From positions 1-61,809 of the forward strand of contig RQAP01000021.1 of the NCBI GenBank assembly GCA_008671135.1: a DNA stretch of 61,809 nt. Reading direction: 5' to 3'. Positions 52,619-61,775 of the stretch are shown here, in pieces. A program made the position numbers and the translations under genes. The DNA is from Collinsella aerofaciens (GTDB lineage Bacteria; Actinomycetota; Coriobacteriia; Coriobacteriales; Coriobacteriaceae). Each line of letters opens with the position of its first letter. The first letter of the stretch is position 1. The notes under the pieces were generated by a model, which saw nothing but the letters and a program-made list of their open reading frames with translations, made no database searches and was not told where the DNA came from.

Positions 52619-54076
52619 CTAACCGATCCAGCTGGCCGAAAGCGGGCCGCTGACGATGACCATGATGATGAGCACGATGAACACGAACGCCATCGCGCGG
52701 GGAAGCGGGGCTCCCGCAGCGACCTCGTCGCTCGGCTCGCCGGGCAGGCAATAGCCCATCCACTTGAGGAACCAGGCGAAGGTGGCGACGGTCTCGGCGA
52801 CCATGATGCACACGAGCACCAGGATCGCGACGTTGCCGGCACCCACAGAGAAGCCGCCGGCGATAATCTGGAACTTCGAGAAGAACGTGTTCATGGGCGG
52901 CACGCCGGCAATAGCGAGCGCGGCGACACCGAAGCCCACGCCCGAGATCGGGTACTTCTTTACGATGCCGCGAAGCTTGGGCAGCATACGCGTGCCGAGC
53001 GTAAAGGAGAACGAACCGGCGATCAGGAAGAACAGCGTCTTGGCGAAAGCGTGGTTAAAGATGTGGCAGACGGCGCCATCGAAGGCCAGCTGGCTGCCAA
53101 AGACCGAAAGGCCCAGACCAAAGAACACATAGGAGAGCTGGGCGATCGTGGAAAAGGCCAGCAGACGCTTCATGTCCTTTTGCGGCAGGTACATAAGGAA
53201 GCCAAAGAGCATGGTGACCATGGCGTCGATAATGGCGACCCAACCCACGATCTCGGGGATCTCGCCGGCAGAGACGAGTGCACGCGCGAACACGCACACG
53301 CCGACCTTAACCATCGAGGCGCCATGCAGGTAGGCCGAAACAGGCGTCGGCGCCTCCATGGCCGAAGGCAGCCACATGTACATGGGAACCTGTGCGGACT
53401 TGGCCCAGGCCGCAAACAGCACGAGCAAAAGAACGATAGCCTTGAGCTTGGCGTCGAGGCCGGCAATCGCGGTAATGGCGAAGGTACCGGTATGGGCAAA
53501 CACGATGGCGGCGCCCAGATACAGGCCAAGCGCACCGATATGCGTAATGATCAGAGCCTTCATGCCGGCCTTCTTGGCCGTAGGCGTCATGTAGTAGCTA
53601 ATGAGGCCCCAAGAGCACGCACCCGTGATCTCAAAGAACACGAGCTGGCCCAAAAGGGTCGAGCTGTACACAAGACCGGCCATGGCGCCGATGAAGGTCG
53701 CGAGGTACGCGTAGAAGCGACGACGCGGTGCGTCGGGATGCTCACGGTTATTCTCGCTCATATAGGGAATCGAATAGATCACGACAAGCAGGCCGATACC
53801 CACAAAGGCGGGCGCGAGCAGCGTGCTCATGCGATCGAAGGTGAATCCCATGACGAGGGTCTGCCCAAACGAGATCAGGGGGACCTGCGTGTCGGGCATG
53901 CCGGCGCCAGCGAAATTCGCGGCGAGGGCGATGGTGCAGACCGTCGAGACGGCGGCACCCAAAACGCTGAACCACTTGGCGTACGGACGGGGGAACAGGG
54001 CGACGAGCACCGAGGCCACCATCGGGGCCGCGATAGCGACCAAGCCGAGAAGGGACAGACTGACTGCAAATGACAT
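52619..54076 (-). CDS. hyfD: Hydrogenase-4 membrane subunit HyfD
   Basis: A 485-residue antiporter-like protein. The conserved segment FAAWAKSAQVPMYMWLPSAM is followed by PTPVSAYLHG, matching NuoL/M/N-type proton modules. Neighbours and length match HyfD. It is absent from the simpler Hyc complex. Confidence 0.9.
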   Translation of the reverse strand: MSFAVSLSLLGLVAIAAPMVASVLVALFPRPYAKWFSVLGAAVSTVCTIALAANFAGAGMPDTQVPLISFGQTLVMGFTFDRMSTLLAPAFVGIGLLVVIYSIPYMSENNREHPDAPRRRFYAYLATFIGAMAGLVYSSTLLGQLVFFEITGACSWGLISYYMTPTAKKAGMKALIITHIGALGLYLGAAIVFAHTGTFAITAIAGLDAKLKAIVLLLVLFAAWAKSAQVPMYMWLPSAMEAPTPVSAYLHGASMVKVGVCVFARALVSAGEIPEIVGWVAIIDAMVTMLFGFLMYLPQKDMKRLLAFSTIAQLSYVFFGLGLSVFGSQLAFDGAVCHIFNHAFAKTLFFLIAGSFSFTLGTRMLPKLRGIVKKYPISGVGFGVAALAIAGVPPMNTFFSKFQIIAGGFSVGAGNVAILVLVCIMVAETVATFAWFLKWMGYCLPGEPSDEVAAGAPLPRAMAFVFIVLIIMVIVSGPLSASWIG

Positions 54077-54091
54077 TGTTTCTCCCTTCTC

Positions 54092-55018
54092 CTACACGCC
54101 GACGACCACGAAGACAAACGCCAGAACGGCGATGCCCACGACGGCCCAGGTCTGATTGCCAAGCACCTTAAAACGCGAGCGCGAGCAGGAGTTCTCGATC
54201 ACGCCGCACACGACAAAGTCGATCAGGCACTTAACAAGGAAGATGACCGCGCCCAGAACGGCCGCGATACCCACGGCCGCGGGCTCGCCCCAGGGGACGA
54301 AGATCGCGCAGAACCAGGCGACGACCAGGACCTGCTTCATGGACATGGCGAGCTTGGCCATCGCAAGCGACGGGCCGGAAAGCTCAGCGAGCGGACCTTC
54401 CTGGAGCTCCTGCTCGGCCTCGGCCTGATCAAACGGCAGCTTGCCGAGTTCCATGTAGCAGGCAATCGCAAAGGCGATGCCGGCGAGGATCACAGCGACC
54501 GGCGCGTCGATGGCGCCCGTCATGATGTGCTGGCCCATGGTGGCGATGTCGGTGGAGCCGCACACCAGGGCGGCGGCAAACAGCGCCAGCAGCATGGACG
54601 GCTCGATGAGCACGCTCATGAGCAGCTCGCGGACGCCGCCGATACCGGCGTAGGCGTTGGACGAATCCACACCGCAGAGGGCGAAGAAGAAGCGGGCGAG
54701 CGCCAGGCTATACATGATGGTGATGGCGTCACCAAAGACCGGGATGGGGCTTTGTGCCGTAAAGAGCGGCAGACCCATCGCGAGCATAAAGGCGACGGCG
54801 AAGAACAGCGGCGGCATGATGCGCAGCGCAAAGCTCGCATCCTCGCTCTGGGACTCGGGGCGCGCAAAGAGCTTGGCCAGGTCGCGGTAGTCCTGCATGA
54901 TGCTGGGGCCGCGACGGTTGTGCATCTTGGCGCGGATCACGCGGCCGAGACCGGAGAAGAACGGCGCGACGGCCATAACGACCACGCCCTGCAGAACGGC
55001 AAGTACGATGTTGTTCAT
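54092..55018 (-). CDS. hyfC: Hydrogenase-4 membrane subunit HyfC
   Basis: A 308-residue NuoH-like protein. MHNRRGPSIMQDYRDLAKLF near residue 35 and the acidic loop FDQAEAEQELQEGPLAELSG at about 195-215 are diagnostic. It anchors the hydrogenase arm to the membrane. Confidence 0.92.
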   Translation of the reverse strand: MNNIVLAVLQGVVVMAVAPFFSGLGRVIRAKMHNRRGPSIMQDYRDLAKLFARPESQSEDASFALRIMPPLFFAVAFMLAMGLPLFTAQSPIPVFGDAITIMYSLALARFFFALCGVDSSNAYAGIGGVRELLMSVLIEPSMLLALFAAALVCGSTDIATMGQHIMTGAIDAPVAVILAGIAFAIACYMELGKLPFDQAEAEQELQEGPLAELSGPSLAMAKLAMSMKQVLVVAWFCAIFVPWGEPAAVGIAAVLGAVIFLVKCLIDFVVCGVIENSCSRSRFKVLGNQTWAVVGIAVLAFVFVVVGV

Positions 55019-55030
55019 GCTCTCCCCTCC

Positions 55031-57049
55031 TTAACCCATTTGCACGGCGAGCACGAGGAACACCACGAGTGCCGCGACGATGTAGCAGATATAGATGCTG
55101 TAGTTGCCGCCCTCGAGCTTAGTCGCGAGGTCGGCGAGCTTCTCGACACCCTTATGCGGGGCATCGACGAGAACCTTGTCGGGTACGGGCTCCACAGCCT
55201 CGGCCACACCGGTGAGCTTCTGGAAGAAGTGCGCGATGGACCAGCAGACGGCCGTGCAGCGGTCGCGCAGCGTGTAGAGCGGCTGCATAAACCAGGACAC
55301 CTCGGAGGCAAAGGTCGTGGCCACGACGGGCATATGCTCGTTGGGAGCATAGCCGCATGCCCACGGCTGGGACTTCTGCACCTTGCCGACGGTCTTGAGC
55401 TTGCGATAACCGCAGGCAAGGCCGACGAGCACCACGAGCGCAATAGCGATCGCGGGCGTGGAGGTGGCAGCGCCGGAGTACTGGTTCATGAGCTCCATGC
55501 CCTCGGCGGCAAACACGCCACCGTACGGATGCAGCACGGACGCAGCGACATCGACCAGCACGGGCGCGATCACGGGAGCGCCAATGCCCAGCACGACGCA
55601 GATGGCCGCGAGCAGGCCCTGCGCAAACACCATGGGGGCGGGAACCTCCTTGGCATTGGCCGCGGCCTCGGAGCGGGGCGCGGAGGCAAAGGAGACGCCA
55701 TAGGCCTTGACGAAGCATGTGACAGCCAGCGCGCCGGTAATGGCAAGCGCGACGGCAGCGAACACGGCCACGATCATGACGGCCTTGTCGCCCTGCATGG
55801 CAGCGTTAAAGAGCGACTGGTAGGTAAACCACTCGGACACAAAGCCGTTGAAGGGCGGGATGGCCGAGATGGCAAGCGCGCCAATAAGGAAGCAGATGGC
55901 CGTAGCCGGCATACGACGGAACAGGCCGCCCATCTTCTCCATATTGCGCGTACCCGTGGAGTACAGCAGCGCACCGGCGCCCAAGAACAGCTCGCCCTTA
56001 AACATCGCGTGGTTAAACGTGTGGTAGAGGGCGGCCATCAGAGCCAGGACGGCGATGCCGACCGAGTTGAGCGCCATAGCGGCCATGGAGGCGCCGACGC
56101 CGAGCAGAATGATGCCGATGTTCTCGACGGAGTGATAAGCCAGCAGGCGCTTGATGTCATGCTCCTGCAGGGCGAAGGCCACGCCGAGGACCGACGAGAT
56201 CGCACCGAAGACCATGACCATAAGGCCCCACCAGACCTGAACGCCCGAGGCGGAGAGCAGGTCGAGGCCCACCTTGAGGATGCCGAAGATACCGATCTTG
56301 ATCATGCCGCCGGACATGAGGGCCGACACGTTGGACGGCGCCTCGGGATGCGCCTTGGGCAGCCAGCCGTGCAGCGGGATGATACCGGCCTTGGCGCCAA
56401 AGCCAAAGAAGGCGAGCACAAAGCACACGGATGCGACCGCGGGGCTAAACTGCGTAGCGCGGAAATCCGCAAAGGCAAACGAGCCACCGGCGAAGTTGGT
56501 CATGGTGAGGAAGCTCGCCATGATGAGCACAAAGCCCACGTGCGCGATCACAAAGTAGAGCCAACCGCCATGGATGGAGTTCTCGTTCTCCTCGATCACG
56601 ACCAGGAAGTACGAGGTCAGCGACATGAGCTCAAAGGCGACCAGGAACCAAAACACGTTGTCGGCGGTGATGACGAGCATCATGGACGCCACAAAGGTGT
56701 TAAAGAAGAAGCCGGCGCGGCCCTTTTTGCCCGGGTACTCATCAAAGTAGTTGAGACCGTAGATCGAGCCGGCAAACGCGAGCACCGAGATGAGCGCCAC
56801 GAACAGGCCGGACAGCTGGTTGAGCAGCAGCTGGAAATGGGCAAACGGGAAGAACACGATGGTGTCGACCGACGTGACATCGCCCAGCACGGCCTGGATA
56901 CCGGCCACAAACGAAAGCACCGCGGCGACGGCGCCGATTAGGCAGCCGGCGGTCTTGGCGGCGTTATCGGCCTTGATCAGCAGAACCGAGGCGAGCGCAC
57001 CGATGCACGAGACGGCAAGCGATGCGATAAACAGCGTCATGCTATCCAT
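55031..57049 (-). CDS. hyfB: Hydrogenase-4 membrane subunit HyfB
   Basis: A 672-residue NuoL-like protein and the largest membrane subunit. It has the conserved GAKAGIIPLHGWLPKAHPEA segment and a C-terminal lateral helix region. It overlaps the end of the hycB-like gene by eight bases. It is probably part of the ion-translocating module. Confidence 0.93.
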   Translation of the reverse strand: MDSMTLFIASLAVSCIGALASVLLIKADNAAKTAGCLIGAVAAVLSFVAGIQAVLGDVTSVDTIVFFPFAHFQLLLNQLSGLFVALISVLAFAGSIYGLNYFDEYPGKKGRAGFFFNTFVASMMLVITADNVFWFLVAFELMSLTSYFLVVIEENENSIHGGWLYFVIAHVGFVLIMASFLTMTNFAGGSFAFADFRATQFSPAVASVCFVLAFFGFGAKAGIIPLHGWLPKAHPEAPSNVSALMSGGMIKIGIFGILKVGLDLLSASGVQVWWGLMVMVFGAISSVLGVAFALQEHDIKRLLAYHSVENIGIILLGVGASMAAMALNSVGIAVLALMAALYHTFNHAMFKGELFLGAGALLYSTGTRNMEKMGGLFRRMPATAICFLIGALAISAIPPFNGFVSEWFTYQSLFNAAMQGDKAVMIVAVFAAVALAITGALAVTCFVKAYGVSFASAPRSEAAANAKEVPAPMVFAQGLLAAICVVLGIGAPVIAPVLVDVAASVLHPYGGVFAAEGMELMNQYSGAATSTPAIAIALVVLVGLACGYRKLKTVGKVQKSQPWACGYAPNEHMPVVATTFASEVSWFMQPLYTLRDRCTAVCWSIAHFFQKLTGVAEAVEPVPDKVLVDAPHKGVEKLADLATKLEGGNYSIYICYIVAALVVFLVLAVQMG

Positions 57050-57659
57050 TGTTTACGCTCCCTTCTGCTTTCTCGGACAGGCCCTGGGCCACAGCGGTAA
57101 CGTCGACGACCGGACCGTTTTCGATCGAGCGCAGGCGCTTGGCCTCGTCGAGCTCGCGATCGGCCGCGCCACCCATGACGGTCAGCGCCTTGGTAGGGCA
57201 CGCCGCCACACAATGCGGGCCGTCCGGATCGAATGCGCACAGGTCGCACTTGACAGCGCAGGTGTACTGACCAGGAGCCCACGTAAGCAGGCTGCTCAGG
57301 GACTTAGGATACGAAGGCGTCGGGTCGCACATGCCTGCGACACCGGCGATAGACGTGCCATCGGGATGGATGGCTCCGAAGGGGCACGCGATGTCGCACA
57401 GCCTGCACCCGATGCACTCCTGCTCCTTGACGTGGATGCGATCGCCATCGTGCTCGATGGCATTCACCGGGCAAACCTCGGCGCAGGGGGCACCCTCGCA
57501 ATGGTGGCAGGCAAGGGCGGCCGAAATACCGCCGGTCTTCACGAGCGCCAAGCGCGGCGTATCCTGAAGACCCTGCATCCGGTGGGCGTCGGCACAGGCG
57601 GACTGGCATGTTCCGCAGCCGATGCACCTCTCCGGGTTGATGTCGATGAAGCGGTTCAT
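57042..57659 (-). CDS. hycB: Formate hydrogenlyase electron-transfer ferredoxin (HycB/HyfA)
   Basis: A 205-residue protein with four [4Fe-4S] motifs: CIGCGTCQSAC, CHHCEGAPCAEVCP, CIGCRLCDIACP and CDLC with CVAACP. It carries electrons from FdhF to the hydrogenase arm. The ATG at 57659 (MNRFID) has GGAAG at good spacing and is preferred over GTG 57665. It overlaps hyfB. Confidence 0.92.
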   Translation of the reverse strand: MNRFIDINPERCIGCGTCQSACADAHRMQGLQDTPRLALVKTGGISAALACHHCEGAPCAEVCPVNAIEHDGDRIHVKEQECIGCRLCDIACPFGAIHPDGTSIAGVAGMCDPTPSYPKSLSSLLTWAPGQYTCAVKCDLCAFDPDGPHCVAACPTKALTVMGGAADRELDEAKRLRSIENGPVVDVTAVAQGLSEKAEGSVNNG

Positions 57660-57681
57660 CCCCACTTCCTTTCAAAATAAC

Positions 57682-57716
57682 GGGCCGGGCTCCCGAACGT
57701 ACGGGACGCCCGGCCC
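57682..57716 (-). terminator. Strong hairpin between fdhF and hycB
   Basis: GGGCCGGGC (57682-57690) pairs with GCCCGGCCC (57708-57716), and an inner TCCCG/CGGGA pair extends the stem. On the - strand GTTATTTTG follows. It may partly terminate or stabilise transcripts so that fdhF and the hydrogenase genes are made at different levels. Confidence 0.55.
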
Positions 57717-57737
57717 AAAAAGCCAACGAGAACGGGA

Positions 57738-59960
57738 CTACACGATTTGGTTCACGTGCGTCTCGTCATCGAACTTGGCGGCGCCGGGCTCAACGTCCTG
57801 GGGAGCGGCGGCGTCCACCAGAGCCTGCTTGAGCTCGGTGTACTGACGCTCCACCTCGCCCTCAGCCCAGACCTGGTCGGCGATAGCGTCGACCTGGCAG
57901 GCGGAGAACTTGTCCTCGGGCGTATGCGAGACCGGGTCGACCTTGTGAATGGTCAGCTCGTTGCACTTGCCGATCCACCACTGGTAGGTCATATAGACCG
58001 TGCCCTTGTTGATGCGGTCGCTCACGTCGGCGCGGCTGTATACCTGGCCACGGCGGCTGTGAATCGAGACGATGTCGCCGTTCTTGATGCCGCGTGCCTC
58101 GGCGTCCGCGGGATTCATGCGGACAAAGCCGGGCTCGTCGGCGAGCAGCGCCAGCGTCTTGCAGTTGCCAGTCATCGAGCGGCAGCTGTAGTGACCGACC
58201 TCGCGAACGGTGCACAGAATGAGCGGGTACTCATCGTCGGGAAGCTCGGAGGGCGCCTCCCAGTCGTGCGCCATCAGGTTGGCGCGGCCGTCCTTGGTGG
58301 TGAACTTGCCACCAGCGAACATGTCGGGCGTACCGTGGTCGTTCACATCGGTGCTCTTGACCGGCCACTGGGCGTAACCGCCCTCGGGAGCCATCTTCTC
58401 GTAGGTTGCGCCCACAAAGTTGGGGCACAGGCTGATGCACTCGTTCCAGATCTGCTCGGTGTTGTCGTAGTGCATGGGGTAACCCATACGCGTAGACAGG
58501 TCCGCGAAGATCTCCCAGTCGTGACGGCACTCGCCCTTGGGCGGAACGGCCGCGTCAAAGTGCTGGAAGCTACGGTCGGATGCGGTAAAGACACCCTCGT
58601 GCTCGCCCCAAGAGGTGGCAGGCAGGATGACGTCGGCGAGCATGGTCGTCTGCGTCATAAAGATGTCCTGGCAAATGAACAGATCCAGCTCGGAGAGCGT
58701 CTTGCGCATACCGGCCGAATCGGGCTCGGTCTGCACCGGGTCCTCGCCGTAGTTGTAGAAGCAGTGCACCTTGCCCTCGTCGACCAGGTGGCCCAGGTCG
58801 GTGAGCTTGTAGCCCTCCTCGAGCGGGAGCTTTTCCTCGGGCACGCCCCAAGCCTTGGCAAACTTGGCACGCACAGCCGGGTCGGTGACCTTCTGGTAGC
58901 CAGGGTACAGGTTGGGCAGCATGCCCATATCGCAGGAGCCCTGGACGTTGTTCTGACCACGCACGGGCGCGAGGCCGGAATTGGGTTTGCCGATCTGGCC
59001 GGCAACGCAGGCGATGGAGGCGATGGTGTGCACCGTCTTCAGGTTCTGCTTCTGCTGGCATACGCCCATGCCCCAGCCAATGATGGCAGAGGGCTTCGCC
59101 GTGGCGTACATCTCGGCAGCTTGGTGGATCAACGCGGGCTCGACACCCGTGATGTCCTGTACGGATTCGGGAGTGTAGTTCTTGATGGTCTCCCACCACT
59201 CGTCAAAGCCGTTCGTGTGCTCGGCGACGAATTCCTTGTCGTAGAGGCCATCGTTGACCAAGCAGTTGGCAAAGGCGTTGAGGAACGCAACGTTGCAACC
59301 GTTCTTGATCGGAAGGTAGAGATCGGCGATACGCGCGGTTTCGATATGGCGCGGATCGGCGACGATGATCTTGCAACCCTTTTCTTTGGCTCGCACGATA
59401 CGCCTTGCGACGATGGGGTGCGAATCGGCAGGGTTATAGCCGAAGAGGAAAATGCAGCCCGCATCCTCCATACCGGGGATGGAGCATGACATGCAACCTG
59501 AACCAACCGTGTCCATCAGACCGAGGACAGTAGGGCCGTGTCAAGTACGGGCGCAGTTGTCCACGCTGTGGGTGCCGATGCACGCACGCGTAAACTTCTG
59601 CATGACGTAGTTCGCCTCATTGCCGCCGCCTCGCGAAGAGCCGGTGGTCATGACAGCGTTAGGACCATATTCGTCAATTATGGCCTGCATCTTAGATGCG
59701 GTGAAATCCAGTGCCTCGTCCCAGCTTACGCGCTCAAGATCCGCGCCCTTAGTGCGGCGGATCATCGGGTGCAGTACGCGAGGAGTCAAGATCTTGGTGT
59801 CGTTGATGAAGTCGTAGCCGCTCATGCCCTTAAGGCACAGCTCGCTCTGGTTGGTGATGCCGTTGAGCGGTTCGGTGCCCACGACCTGGCCGTTTTGGAC
59901 CAGGAGGTTAAACTGGCAACCGGCGCCGCAGTACGGGCAGATCACTTTATGCTTCTCCAT
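57738..59960 (-). CDS. fdhF: Selenocysteine-containing formate dehydrogenase H
   Basis: Oxidises formate to CO2 at a bis-MGD molybdenum centre in the cytoplasm. The 740-codon frame is read through an in-frame TGA at 59541-59543, codon 140, in DNCART-Sec-HGPTV. The downstream TGA-to-end part keeps full similarity (FGYNPADSHPIVA, ILPATSWGEHEG, STVREVGHYSCRSMTGN), so it is not a pseudogene. The N-terminal [4Fe-4S] motif CPYCGAGC...CLKG is present. The ATG at 59960 follows AAGGAGGGAGGG. It is co-transcribed with hydN and the hydrogenase genes. Confidence 0.96.
59510..59543 (-). promoter_or_regulatory. fdhF: Selenocysteine codon and bacterial SECIS hairpin in fdhF
   Basis: The TGA (59543-59541) is followed after 11 bases by TGTCC-TCGGTCTGAT-GGACA (59529-59510), a five-base-pair stem. 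The loop contains GGTCT, the same loop bases as in the E. coli fdhF SECIS, at about the same distance from the codon. Confidence 0.88.
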
Positions 59961-59983
59961 GACACCCTCCCTCCTTTCTCTGC

Positions 59984-59999
59984 TACCGATTAATCGGTA
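59984..59999. promoter_or_regulatory. 16-bp perfect palindrome upstream of fdhF
   Basis: TACCGATTAATCGGTA is a perfect, loop-free palindrome 24 bases before the fdhF ATG, between hydN and fdhF. It suits a dimeric regulator, but no known operator is recognised. Confidence 0.5.
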
Positions 60000-60036
60000 C
60001 GTATTTGACAATCGTTGGGCCTGTATGGCCGCCCGG

Positions 60037-60555
60037 CTACGCCTCGTTTTCGATGGTGGCGCGGGCACGCTCGGCAGTCAGTTCTGCCAGGCGCTCCTCG
60101 TCTACCAAGGTGAGGCCCTTGGTCGGGCACGCCTCGGCACACGCCGGACCGCCGGGACGGTCCACGCACAGGTCGCACTTGAGCACGAAGCTCTTGGTCT
60201 GCGAACCCACGCGCACGTCGCCCATCAAGACGGGGACCTGCGTGGTCGCCACACTCACGGCGCCAAAGGGGCAGGCCATGACGCAGCTCTTGCAGCCGAT
60301 GCAGTTGTCCTCGTTGACGCCGATGCGATGGTTCTTTGGATCAAAGAACAAGGCACCCGTGGGGCAGGCCTTGGCGCACGGAGCGTCCTCGCAGTGGTGA
60401 CATGCCACCGGCGCGGAAATCTCGTAGGTGCGCGTTACGCGCAAGCGAGGTGCGGCGATGTTGCCGGGAATATCGTGTGCCTCGATGCACGCCGCCATAC
60501 AGGTTTGGCACCCAATGCAGCGTGAAGAATCAGCCACGACTCGTTTATTGCCCAT
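60037..60555 (-). CDS. hydN: HydN-like electron-transfer iron-sulfur protein
   Basis: A 172-residue protein with four [4Fe-4S] motifs: CIGCQTCMAAC, CHHCEDAPCAKACP, CIGCKSCVMACP and CDLC with CAEACP. It resembles HydN, which supports formate dehydrogenase H. It is a paralogue of the hycB-like gene product in the same operon. The ATG at 60555 follows AGGAGGGAG. The leader contains a seven-base hairpin CCGGACC/GGTCCGG (60608-60627). It is the first gene of the operon. Confidence 0.88.
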   Translation of the reverse strand: MGNKRVVADSSRCIGCQTCMAACIEAHDIPGNIAAPRLRVTRTYEISAPVACHHCEDAPCAKACPTGALFFDPKNHRIGVNEDNCIGCKSCVMACPFGAVSVATTQVPVLMGDVRVGSQTKSFVLKCDLCVDRPGGPACAEACPTKGLTLVDEERLAELTAERARATIENEA

Positions 60556-60733
60556 GTTGTTCACTCCCTCCTGAATCCCATGCCGGAGAGACCCTGCCGA
60601 CGTTGCCCCGGACCGCCCGTGGTCCGGCATCGGCGTATCGAGTGCATGCGGCGAAACAGGCACTTCGATAGAATTCCTCCAACGATATACAGGTTAAATA
60701 TACGCAGTTGCAGGGGGCAAACTTGAGCATAGG

Positions 60734-60759
60734 CCCTGCAATACGGGTGTATTGCAGGG
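60734..60759. promoter_or_regulatory. 11-bp perfect inverted repeat in the divergent control region
   Basis: CCCTGCAATAC (60734-60744) and GTATTGCAGGG (60749-60759) are separated by GGGT. The repeat lies 180 bases upstream of hydN and 220 upstream of the antitoxin gene. It could be an operator or a hairpin. The rest of this 427-base gap has no gene. Confidence 0.55.
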
Positions 60760-60886
60760 GTTTTGGCAGGTTGGAATTATTCTCTAGAAGCTATAAAGGT
60801 GAGTGTATTACATGCGTACGCCTCAGAGATTTTTACGCGCTCTCATTTTAGATGTACTACGCTTGTATTCAAGTTAATGGTTATTT

Positions 60887-60926
60887 ACTTGAGCGAAATA
60901 AAGTAATCGTTATAAGATGCTCAAGT
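60887..60926 (+). promoter_or_regulatory. Antitoxin-toxin promoter inside an inverted repeat
   Basis: TTGAGC (60889-60894), a 16-base spacer and TATAAG (60911-60916) form a promoter. ACTTGAGC (60887-60894) and its complement GCTCAAGT (60919-60926) bracket it, and a third copy of ACTTGAGC lies at 60721-60728. This fits autoregulation by the antitoxin. Confidence 0.6.
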
Positions 60927-60982
60927 ATCGGCACATGCCGCATTTGACCGACTATATTGCACGCTCATTAAGGGGGCCAGTG

Positions 60983-61306
60983 ATGTCATCGACTCAAAAA
61001 CGAGCCATCCTGCAGGTGCGCATTCGCGAGGAAGACAAGCAGCATGCCGAACATCTCTACGACGCCATGGGCACATCGCTCGCCGAGGCCGTCCGTCTAT
61101 TTGTCGCGCAGAGCATTTTGATGCGCAAGCTCCCCTTTCAGCCGGTCGCCGTGCGCTCCAAGGACGGCACGTCCGCCTATGGACTGCTCAAAGCATATGG
61201 GGACCCCAATCGCCGCTCCGAGGAGCGCAATGCCTGGATTGAATACCTAGCCACAGAAAGCGACGAGTCGGTTTTGGGTCCCGAGGAAGTAGATATCCAT
61301 GAGTAG
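60983..61306 (+). CDS. RelB/DinJ-type antitoxin
   Basis: A 107-residue protein with an N-terminal ribbon-helix-helix (RAILQVRIREEDKQHAEHLY, then MGTSLAEAVRLFV), as in DinJ/RelB DNA-binding antitoxins, and a variable toxin-binding tail. The ATG at 60983 follows AGGGGG. An earlier in-frame ATG at 60917 abuts the -10 box and is rejected. The end overlaps the PIN gene by eight bases. Confidence 0.78.
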   Translation: MSSTQKRAILQVRIREEDKQHAEHLYDAMGTSLAEAVRLFVAQSILMRKLPFQPVAVRSKDGTSAYGLLKAYGDPNRRSEERNAWIEYLATESDESVLGPEEVDIHE

Positions 61307-61775
61307 CACCATCATCGACGAGACCGTCATCCTTCGCTACCTGCTTGACGACGACGAGGTCCTGTCACCTCGCGCTGCCAAGGTCATCGCCACGCGCACC
61401 GCACGTGTCTACCCCGAAATCATCACGCGCGTCGTGGTCACGCTGCGCGACGTCTATAAGGTTCCCCGCGTTGAAATTGCTGCGGCCATGAAAAGGCTGC
61501 TCGATGACGTCATGGTCGACGAGCCCACCGTTGTCGCCCTTGCCGTCAAACTCTTCGGCAAGACCCATATGGACTTTACCGACTGCCTCCTCGCAGCCCG
61601 AACCGCCATCTACAACGATGATGTCGTGAGCTTTGGCAAGCCCATCATCCAAGGCATGATCGACTACCGCCGCCAGCGCCAAACCGCCGCCGACGCCCGC
61701 AGCCGAAGCACCGACGCCCGCGGACACGGCACCGACTCCACCATCGACAAGCTCCGCCACCACGGTCGCCACTAA
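61299..61775 (+). CDS. PIN-domain toxin-like protein with altered active site
   Basis: A 158-residue protein resembling VapC-type PIN RNases. It has Asp7 in IIDETVILRYLL and Asp95 in DFTDCLLAA. The usual second-helix Glu position reads Arg44 (IITRVVVTL), and the usual late Asp (TFD) reads Gly113 (SFGKP). Two of the four acidic positions therefore seem lost. A charged, low-complexity tail of 35 residues follows the domain. It partners a RelB-type antitoxin rather than VapB. It may be inactive or divergent. Confidence 0.68.
   Translation: MSSTIIDETVILRYLLDDDEVLSPRAAKVIATRTARVYPEIITRVVVTLRDVYKVPRVEIAAAMKRLLDDVMVDEPTVVALAVKLFGKTHMDFTDCLLAARTAIYNDDVVSFGKPIIQGMIDYRRQRQTAADARSRSTDARGHGTDSTIDKLRHHGRH

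Noticed and set aside
48412..52653. Very long + strand open frame opposite the hyf genes
   Set aside because: It is a shadow of high-GC codon bias on the other strand; it is rich in low-complexity His/Asp/Gly/Val and crosses several well-supported genes.
57738..60068. fdhF as two separate or frameshifted genes
   Set aside because: The TGA is at the known Sec position, a SECIS-like hairpin follows, both halves stay in one frame with full similarity, and selA, selB and selC are nearby.
60600..60720. Sigma-54 promoter for hydN
   Set aside because: No GG-N10-GC pair with the usual TGGCAC/TTGC context was found on the - strand.
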